Of a DNA stretch of 61,765 nt, positions 44,675 to 52,438 are shown one piece after another. The notes beneath the pieces were generated by a model. It was not told the DNA's origin and searched no databases. It saw nothing but the letters and a program-made list of their open reading frames with translations. The DNA is from SKPH01 sp051748565 (GTDB taxonomy: Bacteria; Bacillota; Dethiobacteria; DTU022), in NCBI GenBank assembly GCA_051748565.1, contig JBNJHN010000005.1, positions 1 through 61,765 on the forward strand. Direction: 5' to 3'. Positions within the stretch are counted from its first letter, which is position 1, and each line of letters begins with the position of its first letter. Made by a program: the position numbers and the translations under genes.

Positions 44675-44879
44675 AGAAATAGTTGGCAAATTATGAATGT
44701 AGCCCTGCGGTGTTCGTGACAGCCGATAAAGTTTTGAGCTAACACTTTTACATCGGGAACCTGGACTTCGGGTGCAGCGCAGCAGCCTTTGTAAAGAGGA
44801 CCTGCAAAACAGCTGAGAGGGTACCCACCTTTCGGGGGAACAGTTCAAAACGACGGACCACGGCACGGCGGGGTTTTTT
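44675..44879 (+). ncRNA. ssrS: 6S RNA (SsrS)
   Basis: The 334-base gap between the synthetase fusion and mgtE holds a long rod-shaped RNA. The closing stem forms between 44702-44718 (GCCCTGCGGTGTTCGTG) and 44859-44874, with a T-run at 44874-44879 acting as terminator. Internal blocks GACAGCCGATAAAG and CTTTTACATCGGGAACCTGG form the large central bubble and arm typical of Firmicutes 6S RNA. 6S RNA binds the sigma-A RNA polymerase holoenzyme as a promoter mimic and serves as template for short product RNAs. Location just after aspS matches one of the two Bacillus subtilis copies. The 5' end is predicted from the promoter, not measured. Confidence 0.88.
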
Positions 44880-44947
44880 ATTGTTTTTTAGCGTGCTATA
44901 ATAAAAGTTGTTTGCCTGGAATTGCCCTGATTTGATGCAACAGGGAG

Positions 44948-46282
44948 GTGAGAGAGCTGTCTGTCGAGCATTTGTACCTTCTGATCAGTCGGGAATTAAA
45001 AGCCGGAGCCCATCCCGGGGATCTTCTCGATTTGTTCGAGGAACTGGAAGTCGAAGAAAAAGTTGAGCTGATGGAGAAGCTTGCTGTTGAAGATGCGGCT
45101 TCTATCTTTCAGGAAATGGAAGACTTCGAACAAGCCGAAATTCTCAGGCTCTTAAATCCCGAACGAGTAAAAGTTATCCTCAAAAGCCTTGCTTCTGACG
45201 ATGCGGCCGACTTGATCGGCGAGCTCTCACCTGAAGAAGCTCAGGAAATGATCGATTTAATCAGCGAAGAGGAAGAAGCTTTAGACTTTGGCGATCTATT
45301 GAAATACCCCGAAGAGAGTGCCGGGGGCATAATGACAACCGAGTTTATCTCGCTCCCGGCGGATATTCCGGTTGAAGATGCCATTGCCCGGTTGAGAGAA
45401 CTGGCCCCTGAAGCAGAAACTATCTATTATGTTTATGTAGTTGATCAAGAAGGCCACCTGATCGGGGTGCTTTCTCTTCGTGACTTGATTGCATCATCTG
45501 ACGGTACCTTGTTGAAAAATGTCATGCGGCGCAATGTGATCTCTGTTCAGGCCGAACTTGACCAGGAAGAGGTCGCCCGGATTGTTTCAAAGTACGATCT
45601 GCTTGCTGTCCCGGTTGTCGATGCCGGGGAAAGACTGCTCGGCATTATTACCGTTGACGATGTCATTGACGTCATGGAACAGGAAGCGACAGAAGATATC
45701 TACCGCCTGGCCGGGGCCAGCGAAGTGGAAGGTACGGAGCTGACCAAGGCCTCTGTAGGTAAGGTTGTCCGCCTGCGCATGCCCTGGCTGATCATCAGCC
45801 TGGCCGGTGGTGTGTTATCAGGAAGAGTTATTGGTGGTTTTGAAAGTACCCTGGAAGCTATTGTCCTGCTGGCTGTTTTTATTCCAGTCGTTATGGGGAT
45901 GGGGGGTAATGTGGGTACTCAGTCATCTACTATTTTTGTTCGTGGACTTGCTACCGGGGCAATTGAAAAGACCGAAGTCTGGTCATATCTCCTCCGGGAA
46001 ATTAGAATTGGCCTGGCCATGGGGATATTATGTGGTTTTATAATTTCAATAACTGCCTACATCTGGCAGGGCAACCCCTACCTGGGCCTGGTGGTTGGAA
46101 TTTCTATGTTGATAACGATAACCACCGCTGCTATTTTGGGCACTTTAGTTCCTCTGTTACTCAACATGATTCATATTGATCCTGCTATTACGGCGGGGCC
46201 TTTTGTTACCACCATTAAGGATGTAACAGGGCTGCTGATTTATTTTACCGTGGCTACAACTTTCATCGAATATCTCAGGTAA
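44948..46282 (+). CDS. mgtE: Magnesium transporter MgtE
   Basis: 444 residues. Order: acidic N-terminal superhelical domain (about 1-125), a CBS pair (TTEFISLPADIPVED near 133, GIITVDDVIDVM near 235), a connecting helix, then five membrane helices from about 280 to 444. The pore segment with FIPVVMGMGGNVGTQSST near 320 and the Mg2+-site Asp in HIDPAITAGPF near 418 are diagnostic. Cytosolic Mg2+ closes the channel through the CBS domains. The nominal GTG start overlaps the ribosome site GGGAGGTGA; a CTG three codons downstream has ideal spacing, so the true start is uncertain. No Mg2+ riboswitch is seen upstream; a TATAAT lies at 44897-44902. Confidence 0.93.
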   Translation: MRELSVEHLYLLISRELKAGAHPGDLLDLFEELEVEEKVELMEKLAVEDAASIFQEMEDFEQAEILRLLNPERVKVILKSLASDDAADLIGELSPEEAQEMIDLISEEEEALDFGDLLKYPEESAGGIMTTEFISLPADIPVEDAIARLRELAPEAETIYYVYVVDQEGHLIGVLSLRDLIASSDGTLLKNVMRRNVISVQAELDQEEVARIVSKYDLLAVPVVDAGERLLGIITVDDVIDVMEQEATEDIYRLAGASEVEGTELTKASVGKVVRLRMPWLIISLAGGVLSGRVIGGFESTLEAIVLLAVFIPVVMGMGGNVGTQSSTIFVRGLATGAIEKTEVWSYLLREIRIGLAMGILCGFIISITAYIWQGNPYLGLVVGISMLITITTAAILGTLVPLLLNMIHIDPAITAGPFVTTIKDVTGLLIYFTVATTFIEYLR

Positions 46283-46326
46283 TCATTTTCCAGATCCTAA
46301 TCATATAATGGTAGTATATGTAATAT

Positions 46327-46361
46327 GAGGGTTATTGTACAATAAATTCCCTCTTTTTTTT
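46327..46361 (+). terminator. Intrinsic terminator after mgtE
   Basis: GAGGG (46327-46331) pairs with CCCTC (46349-46353); inside it ATT and AAT can also pair around GTAC. Eight T residues follow at once. It separates mgtE from the dcw operon. Confidence 0.75.
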
Positions 46362-46402
46362 ATATTTTTTTTTATTTTTTAGCAGGAAAACGCAAAAAGG
46401 GG

Positions 46403-46431
46403 TTGAAATATATAGAAAAGTGGTGTAAAGT
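46403..46431 (+). promoter_or_regulatory. sigma-A promoter for the dcw operon
   Basis: TTGAAA (46403-46408), a 17-base spacer and TAAAGT (46426-46431). The -10 overlaps the MraZ boxes, so bound MraZ would block polymerase. Confidence 0.55.
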
Positions 46432-46452
46432 GGTGAAAAGTGGTTGTAAGTG
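46417..46452 (+). promoter_or_regulatory. MraZ operator (direct repeats)
   Basis: AAAGTGG occurs at 46417, 46427 and 46437, with a shorter TAAGTG at 46447, spaced exactly 10 bases. This matches the known MraZ-box form (AAAGTG plus three variable bases, repeated). MraZ binds such repeats as a ring and represses its own operon. The array ends 20 bases before the mraZ start. Confidence 0.8.
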
Positions 46453-46472
46453 CCCCAAACGGAGGCGAACAG

Positions 46473-46904
46473 ATGTTTACAGGCGAATACCAGCATACTT
46501 TGGATGGAAAGGGAAGGGTCATTATTCCTTCGCGCCTGCGCGACGGTTTGGGGGAGCGTTTTGTGGTTACCCGCGGTCTTGATCAGTGCCTCTTTGTCTA
46601 TCCTTCATCCGAGTGGGTCCGCCTCGAGCAGAAGTTAAAACAGCTGCCCTTTACCAAGCGAGACTCCCGCGCATTTTCGCGCCTCTTTTTCTCCGGGGCC
46701 ATGGAGGTGGAAACCGACAAACAGGGCCGGGTGCTCATACCCCACAATCTCAGGGAATATGCCGGCATTGAAAAAGATGTCATGTTTATAGGTGTTTCGA
46801 ACCGGGTCGAGGTATGGAGTGAAGAGGCCTGGAAAAATTACTTTGGCCAGGCCAATGAAAATTATGAGGAACTTGCTGAGAAACTGGTTGATTTTGACCT
46901 CTAA
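46473..46904 (+). CDS. mraZ: Transcriptional regulator MraZ
   Basis: 143 residues from the ATG seven bases after GGAGG; an in-frame GTG at 46440 lies within the operator repeats and is not used. Two AbrB-like swapped-hairpin domains are seen, each with a conserved DxKGR-type turn: HTLDGKGRVIIPSRLR near 9-24 and ETDKQGRVLIPHNLR near 81-95. MraZ forms octameric or dodecameric rings that bind the upstream repeats and control the cell-division cluster. It heads the operon, as in most bacteria. Confidence 0.96.
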   Translation: MFTGEYQHTLDGKGRVIIPSRLRDGLGERFVVTRGLDQCLFVYPSSEWVRLEQKLKQLPFTKRDSRAFSRLFFSGAMEVETDKQGRVLIPHNLREYAGIEKDVMFIGVSNRVEVWSEEAWKNYFGQANENYEELAEKLVDFDL

Positions 46905-46919
46905 AAAGTGGTGTTTGTT

Positions 46920-47882
46920 TTGGTTGAAATGCACCTGCCGGTTCTGGAAAAAGAAGTGCTTCGATACCTCCGTATCAGGGATGAAGGAGTGTATGTCGAC
47001 GCCACGGTCGGAGACGGCGGGCATGCTGAAGCGATAGCAAGAGCACTATCTGATAAAGGTCGGCTGATTGGTATAGATTGGGATAGTGCCGCCCTGGAGC
47101 GGGCGAAGTCGAGACTGGCGAATTATTCAGGCCGGTTATTGCTGATTCATTCAGATTATACCCGGCTAAAAGAGGTTCTTATAGAAGCAGGTTATCCCCG
47201 GGTTGATGGAATTTTAATCGACCTGGGAGCGTCAACACTACAGCTGATGGATCCTGAACGAGGTTTTTCGTTTCACCAGGAAGGCGACCTGGACATGAGA
47301 ATGGATCGCCGCCGTTCTTTGACAGCAAAATATATCATTAATGAGTATTCTGCTGAAAAGCTGGCTGATATTTTTTTCAGTTTCGGAGAAGAGCGTTGGT
47401 CGAAGCGAATAGCAGCAAGGATTGTACGGGAACGTGAACAAAAAGGACCGATTACCGGAAGCAGGCAGCTCTCGGAAATAACCAAACAAGCAGTTCCGGC
47501 ACGCTACCGGCGCCATGGGGGCCATCCTGCACGTAAGGTTTTTCAGGCTTTACGCCTGGCTGTTAACAGCGAACTTGATAATATTTCAGCTATACTACCA
47601 CAGGCAGTCAGCTGCCTGTTTCCGGGTGGTCGCATATGCGTTATCTCTTATCATTCTCTCGAAGACCGGTTGGTCAAACACTATTTTCGTGAAAAGTCGG
47701 GATACTGCAGCTGCCCTCCGGGCAGGCCCTGCCTCTGTAAAGGGCAGGCTGTTTTAACTGTTCTTACTTCCAAAGCAGTTAAGCCTTCGGATGAGGAGAT
47801 AAACAGAAATTCACGGGCGCGAAGCGCCCGCTTAAGAGCAGCAGAGCGTTTAATAACGTTACAGGAGAAAGATGGTGAGTAA
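46920..47882 (+). CDS. rsmH: 16S rRNA (cytosine(1402)-N4)-methyltransferase RsmH
   Basis: 320 residues from the TTG at 46920. The start is uncertain: ATG at 46929 gives the classical HLPVLEKEVL opening but has no ribosome site, and a GTG at 46908 is also in frame. The SAM-binding motif VDATVGDGGHAEAI is near residue 26, followed by the LIDLGAST loop and the RGFSFHQEGDLDMRMD block. It methylates C1402 in the ribosomal P site. The C-terminal KPSDEEINRNSRARSARLR is typical. Its end overlaps ftsL by 11 bases. Confidence 0.94.
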   Translation: MVEMHLPVLEKEVLRYLRIRDEGVYVDATVGDGGHAEAIARALSDKGRLIGIDWDSAALERAKSRLANYSGRLLLIHSDYTRLKEVLIEAGYPRVDGILIDLGASTLQLMDPERGFSFHQEGDLDMRMDRRRSLTAKYIINEYSAEKLADIFFSFGEERWSKRIAARIVREREQKGPITGSRQLSEITKQAVPARYRRHGGHPARKVFQALRLAVNSELDNISAILPQAVSCLFPGGRICVISYHSLEDRLVKHYFREKSGYCSCPPGRPCLCKGQAVLTVLTSKAVKPSDEEINRNSRARSARLRAAERLITLQEKDGE

Positions 47883-48273
47883 GATGCAGCAGGCAAGAAA
47901 ATTGTCCCATACAAATCGTTTAATATCACCGGCTCAGCCAACAAGAAGTCCGGGTGTAAGGCCGCAACCAGGCCATAAACTAAGAAAAGCTAAACTGGCT
48001 TTGATTTTGGCATCATGTTTTGTGCTAAGCCTTGCCGTAGTAGCACAGTATTCATCCCTGGTTATTCTTAACTACCGGCTAAGCAGTGTCCGCACAGAAC
48101 TTGCTCAATTGAAGGAAGCGTCCCGTGTGCTTGAGCTCGAAGTGGCGCAGCTCAGCTCGGTCAGCAGGATTGAAGAGATCGCCCGTGGCGAACTGGGTAT
48201 GGTCGACCCTCAGGTAAGCCAGATGATAGTGCTAACAGCGGGGTTGGGAGAAGTTAACCGACTTGGGGAGTGA
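47872..48273 (+). CDS. ftsL: Cell-division protein FtsL
   Basis: 133 residues. A basic cytosolic N-terminus of about 42 residues precedes one membrane helix (about 43-66). An extracytoplasmic leucine-zipper-like coiled coil follows (about 70-100), then the EIARGELGMVDP segment common to FtsL/DivIC proteins. FtsL joins DivIB and DivIC to activate septal peptidoglycan synthesis by FtsW and the class B PBP. Sequence conservation in this family is low; position between rsmH and the PBP gene makes the call firm. The ATG follows AGGAG. Confidence 0.87.
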   Translation: MVSKMQQARKLSHTNRLISPAQPTRSPGVRPQPGHKLRKAKLALILASCFVLSLAVVAQYSSLVILNYRLSSVRTELAQLKEASRVLELEVAQLSSVSRIEEIARGELGMVDPQVSQMIVLTAGLGEVNRLGE

Positions 48274-48278
48274 ACTGC

Positions 48279-50009
48279 ATGGCTGAATTTGCAGTTAGCC
48301 GCGCAACCGTGAGGAAGAGACTGATTTTTGTTTTTATCTTCACATTACTCATTACTTTAATGCTTATCAGTAGGCTGGCCTGGATCCAGATCGTGCGTGC
48401 CGATGAATTGTACGAACAGGCCTGGAACCAGTGGAATTATAACATTCCCGTTAATCCTGCCCGCGGCTCAATTTTTGATCGGCAGGGCAGGTTGCTTGCC
48501 GGCAGCACCTCTGCCCATACGGTTGCCGCCATTCCCGCCCAGTTGGAAGATCCGCAGGCAGTGGCAGCAGCCCTGGCTCCGGTTTTAGAAATGGATACCT
48601 GGAAGATTTATGATCTGATTTCCCTGGATCGCAGTGCGGTTTATATCAAGCGCAAAGTTGATCCCCGGGTATCTGAGGCGGTTCGAGAGATGAATATACC
48701 GGGAATAATTTTTTTCAACGAAGAGAAACGCTATTATCCGGGCGGCAACCTGGCTTCCCAATTGCTCGGTTTTGTCGGCATGGACCAGGGATGGGCCGGC
48801 CTGGAAGTTCAATATGAAGAATACCTCAGCGGTCGTCAGGGAAGCCTGCTTTATCCAGCGGATGGACGCGGAAGGCAGTTGCCGCATGATATTACCCGCT
48901 ATGTTTCGCCACAACAGGGGTTTGACCTTTACCTGGCTGTAGATGAAACCATACAGCATATTGTTGAGAAGGAGCTCAACCGGGTTATGAATGAACTTGC
49001 TCCAAAACAGGCAATTGCTTTAGCAGTGGATCCGGTCACGGGTGCGGTCCTTGCCGCGGCAGCAAAACCCGGTTATAACCCGGAGACTTATGAAAGCTAT
49101 GATCCTGACAGCTGGAACCTGGCACCGTTTACATCTTCTTTTGAGCCCGGTTCAACTTTTAAAATGGTTACTTTGGCGGCTGTGGTTGAAGAAGGGTTGT
49201 TTAATCCTGATGAGTACTATCACTGCCCGGGTCACACAACTATAAACGGTACCCGCATAAACTGCTGGACCGCTGCTCGAGGCGGACATGGAGATATAAG
49301 TTTTTTTGATTCGGTAGGTGCTTCCTGCAACACCGTTTTTATCGAACTGGGAAGTCGACTGGGAAAAGAGAAATTGTTTCAATACATAGAGGCTTTCGGG
49401 TTTGCTTTGCCGACGGGAATAGATTATCCCGGGGAAGGCAGCGGTATGATTTTCAATCCCGACGCTATAGGTCCCGTTGAGTTGGCAACCACCACTTTCG
49501 GGCAGGGTATTTCAGTCACACCGATCCAGCAGGTAATGGCCGTCACCGCTATGGTTAACGGAGGATACCTCTACAAACCATATCTTGTTGAAGAAATCCG
49601 TGACCAGGACGGCAAGATTATTTTTAAAAGAGAACCTGAACTGGTGAGGCAGGTTATATCGGGCACCACATCAGCCAAACTGGTCGAAATGATGGAAAGT
49701 GTTATCCTCAGCGGTACCGGATATGCAGCTGCCGTTGAAGGATATAGAGTAGCCGGCAAAACGGGAACTGCAGAAAAAATCGATGCAGACGGTAGTTACA
49801 GCCAAAATGATTATATTTATTCACTGGTTGGATTTGCACCGATAGAAGAACCCCGTGTAGTTCTCTATGTGGCGGTTGACGGGGTGACCAGGGGTCCGCG
49901 CCTGGGAGTGCATACAAGTGCCCCGCTGTTTAAGAGAATTATGGAAGATGCTTTAAATTACCTGAAAGTAGCACCGACAGGGAAACCGTCTGCCGAAGGC
50001 GATAATTGA
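48279..50009 (+). CDS. Class B penicillin-binding protein (FtsI/SpoVD-like transpeptidase)
   Basis: 576 residues from the ATG eight bases after GGGGAG; a GTG nine bases earlier overlaps the ftsL end. One membrane helix at about 14-34, a dimerisation domain from NPARGSIFDRQG (59-70), and the transpeptidase domain with Ser292 in GSTFK, SCN at 349-351 and KTG at 494-496. It crosslinks septal peptidoglycan as FtsW's partner. No PASTA domains follow the transpeptidase, unlike many Bacillus PbpB/SpoVD proteins. Only one such gene is in the cluster. The next gene is murF; murE, usual here, is missing. Confidence 0.93.
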   Translation: MAEFAVSRATVRKRLIFVFIFTLLITLMLISRLAWIQIVRADELYEQAWNQWNYNIPVNPARGSIFDRQGRLLAGSTSAHTVAAIPAQLEDPQAVAAALAPVLEMDTWKIYDLISLDRSAVYIKRKVDPRVSEAVREMNIPGIIFFNEEKRYYPGGNLASQLLGFVGMDQGWAGLEVQYEEYLSGRQGSLLYPADGRGRQLPHDITRYVSPQQGFDLYLAVDETIQHIVEKELNRVMNELAPKQAIALAVDPVTGAVLAAAAKPGYNPETYESYDPDSWNLAPFTSSFEPGSTFKMVTLAAVVEEGLFNPDEYYHCPGHTTINGTRINCWTAARGGHGDISFFDSVGASCNTVFIELGSRLGKEKLFQYIEAFGFALPTGIDYPGEGSGMIFNPDAIGPVELATTTFGQGISVTPIQQVMAVTAMVNGGYLYKPYLVEEIRDQDGKIIFKREPELVRQVISGTTSAKLVEMMESVILSGTGYAAAVEGYRVAGKTGTAEKIDADGSYSQNDYIYSLVGFAPIEEPRVVLYVAVDGVTRGPRLGVHTSAPLFKRIMEDALNYLKVAPTGKPSAEGDN

Positions 50010-50060
50010 TAATCAGGAATAAAAACCGGCCGGAGACTTTTAACGAAGGGAGATTGCAGC

Positions 50061-51452
50061 TTGAGATTGAAAGGGAGCGAAATTATCGAAGCCTGCAGGG
50101 GCAAACTGCTTCAGGGTAATCCTGAACAGTTTTTGTCCGGCTTTGCCATAGACTCCCGGCAGATCCGGGCGGGGGACTTTTTTGTTCCACTTCCGGGTGA
50201 ACGCACCGACGGTCATCTTTTTATAGCTGCAGCCGCAGCGGCAGGTGCTGACGGTGCTTTCCATGAACTGGCCAAGGCACCGGATCCGGAAATACCACCC
50301 GGTTTCCTTTTGATCGGGATTAATGATCCACTAACTGCTTTACAGCAGCTTGCCTCTGTATACCGGGAGAAATTCGATCTTCCGGTAATCGGCATAACAG
50401 GAAGCAGTGGAAAAACTACGACCAAGGATTTCACGGCAGGTGTTCTGTCGGCAAAATATGAGGTATTGAAAACTACCGGCAACCTGAACAATGAAATTGG
50501 GCTGCCGCTGACCATATTAAAACTTGAAGAAAATCACCAGGTTGCTGTGCTCGAAATGGGTATGAGTGCAGGTGGTGAAATAACAACCCTTTGCAATATT
50601 GCAAAACCCTCAATCGGTATTATTACAAATATCGGTGAAGCTCATATTGAGCTGCTCGGTTCAATCGAGGCTATTGCAGAAGCGAAGGGAGAATTACTGG
50701 ATTACCTCGGCTCAGGCGGGGTAGCCGTTCTTAACGGTGATGATCCCCGCCTCCTTGAAATCAGAAAACGCTACCCGGGGAAAGCATATTACTACGGCTT
50801 TAACCAGGGCGATATAAAAGGCTTAAAGTTGTCTCTAAGGGGAGAAAAAAGCTTTTTCCGGGTGCGTTTTCCTGATAAATCAGAGGGCTGGTTTGAATCA
50901 CCTCTACCGGGACGGGAGTCGGCCGGAAATGCCCTGGCGGCTCTTACCGTCGGTTATATCCTTGGGCTGACCCTGCAGCAAATGACAGAAGGGCTTGCGA
51001 AAAGCGAAGTAACATCAGGGAGGCTCCAGGTTTTGCATAATAAAAAAGGAACGGGGATTATTGACGATACCTACAATGCTAATCCCAGTTCAGTGAGGGC
51101 AGCTTTAAAGGTGCTTGCTGAATTGGGTGGGGCCAAAACAGTTGCAGTCCTGGGCGACATGCTCGAACTTGGCCATGCTGCTGCAGAAGCACATTTATCT
51201 ATCGGGCGCTACACTGCTGAATGCGGTATCAGTTATCTGGTGACCGTAGGAGAATTTGCCCGTACTATTGCTGATGGGGCATCCGGCAGTGGTATGTTCG
51301 TTCATGCCTGCACTGACCATGATCAAGCCCTGGATTTTCTGAGAAGCTTGCCGCTGGATAAAAACTGGTATGTGCTTGTAAAAGGTTCCAGGGGCATGCA
51401 AATGGAAAAAATTGTCCATTCTTTAATCAGCAGGGAAGGAGAAGGGGGATAA
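50061..51452 (+). CDS. murF: UDP-MurNAc-tripeptide:D-Ala-D-Ala ligase MurF
   Basis: 463 residues from a TTG eight bases after GGGAG. The Mur-ligase P-loop GSSGKTTTKDF is near residue 114. The N-terminal RAGDFFVPLPGERTDGH is the MurF-type substrate domain. EMGMSAGGEI near 171, DDTYNANPSS near 337 and VLGDMLELG near 363 are diagnostic. It adds D-Ala-D-Ala to the stem peptide in the cytosol. Since murE is absent from the cluster, fusion to MurE was considered, but the length excludes it. The stop overlaps mraY (TAATG). Confidence 0.96.
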   Translation: MRLKGSEIIEACRGKLLQGNPEQFLSGFAIDSRQIRAGDFFVPLPGERTDGHLFIAAAAAAGADGAFHELAKAPDPEIPPGFLLIGINDPLTALQQLASVYREKFDLPVIGITGSSGKTTTKDFTAGVLSAKYEVLKTTGNLNNEIGLPLTILKLEENHQVAVLEMGMSAGGEITTLCNIAKPSIGIITNIGEAHIELLGSIEAIAEAKGELLDYLGSGGVAVLNGDDPRLLEIRKRYPGKAYYYGFNQGDIKGLKLSLRGEKSFFRVRFPDKSEGWFESPLPGRESAGNALAALTVGYILGLTLQQMTEGLAKSEVTSGRLQVLHNKKGTGIIDDTYNANPSSVRAALKVLAELGGAKTVAVLGDMLELGHAAAEAHLSIGRYTAECGISYLVTVGEFARTIADGASGSGMFVHACTDHDQALDFLRSLPLDKNWYVLVKGSRGMQMEKIVHSLISREGEGG

Positions 51453-52411
51453 TGGCTGTTCAGATTACAATCACTTTAATTTTAACATTTCTGATTACCC
51501 TTATTTCCTACCCTCTATTTATCAACCGCATGAGACTCCTGCAGTATGGGCAACAGATAAGGGAAGATGGGCCGGCCCGCCACGCAGGCAAAGCCGGCAC
51601 ACCGACCATGGGGGGAGTAATAATCCTTATGGCGGCAGCGTTAATCAGCATAATAATGACCGGCAGGTCTCCGCTACTTTACCTTTTGCTTCTGATTACT
51701 CTAGGCTGCGGTTTGATCGGTTTCCTTGATGATTATTTTAAAATAGCCCGCAGCCATTCGCTGGGTCTGAAGGCCAGGACAAAACTGGCCGGAGAATTTA
51801 TACTTGTCTTGTTATTTATTCTGTCGGCCCGGTTCATGGGACTCTACTCTTCAGAATTAATCCTGCCTTTTTTTAACCTGGTTATCGATCTGGGAATCTT
51901 ATACCCGGTATTTGTTTTCCTGATGATAAGCGGTTTCAGCAACAGTGTTAACCTGACCGATGGAGTTGACGGTCTGGCTGCCGGGACTTCCGTTATATCC
52001 CTGGTGGCCTTGATTGTTATAGCTGTTATGGCAGGGTTTCCTGAAGCAGCGATATTATCTGCGGCCCTGGCCGGAGCATGTCTCGGGTTCCTGGTGTTTA
52101 ACCGGCATCCGGCCCGTTTATTTATGGGCGACGTAGGATCTCTGGCCCTGGGAGGTACATTTGCCGCCCTGGCCGTGGTAACCAAGGCGGAGCTTTTCTT
52201 TGTCATAATCGGGGGTATATTTGTTCTGGAAGCATTTTCAGTTATTATCCAGGTTGCCAGTTTTCGACTGACCGGCAGGCGGGTTCTGTTGATGAGCCCT
52301 CTGCACCATCATTTTGAACTAAAAGGGTGGTCGGAGTGGAGAGTCGTTACAGCTTTCTGGAGCGGTTCACTGTTTTTCGCTTTGGTCGGAGTCTTTGCAT
52401 ACAGCCGGTAG
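51452..52411 (+). CDS. mraY: Phospho-MurNAc-pentapeptide transferase MraY
   Basis: 319 residues and about ten membrane helices. Signatures: GTPTMGGVI near 49-57, the FLDDYFKI aspartates near 91-98, NLTDGVDGLAAG near 167-178, MGDVGSLALGG near 224 and SPLHHHFELKGW near 286-297. It transfers phospho-MurNAc-pentapeptide to undecaprenyl phosphate, forming lipid I. The ATG overlaps the murF stop. Confidence 0.97.
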   Translation: MAVQITITLILTFLITLISYPLFINRMRLLQYGQQIREDGPARHAGKAGTPTMGGVIILMAAALISIIMTGRSPLLYLLLLITLGCGLIGFLDDYFKIARSHSLGLKARTKLAGEFILVLLFILSARFMGLYSSELILPFFNLVIDLGILYPVFVFLMISGFSNSVNLTDGVDGLAAGTSVISLVALIVIAVMAGFPEAAILSAALAGACLGFLVFNRHPARLFMGDVGSLALGGTFAALAVVTKAELFFVIIGGIFVLEAFSVIIQVASFRLTGRRVLLMSPLHHHFELKGWSEWRVVTAFWSGSLFFALVGVFAYSR

Positions 52412-52438
52412 ACTCTGAAATAGGTTAGGAGGAGATTA

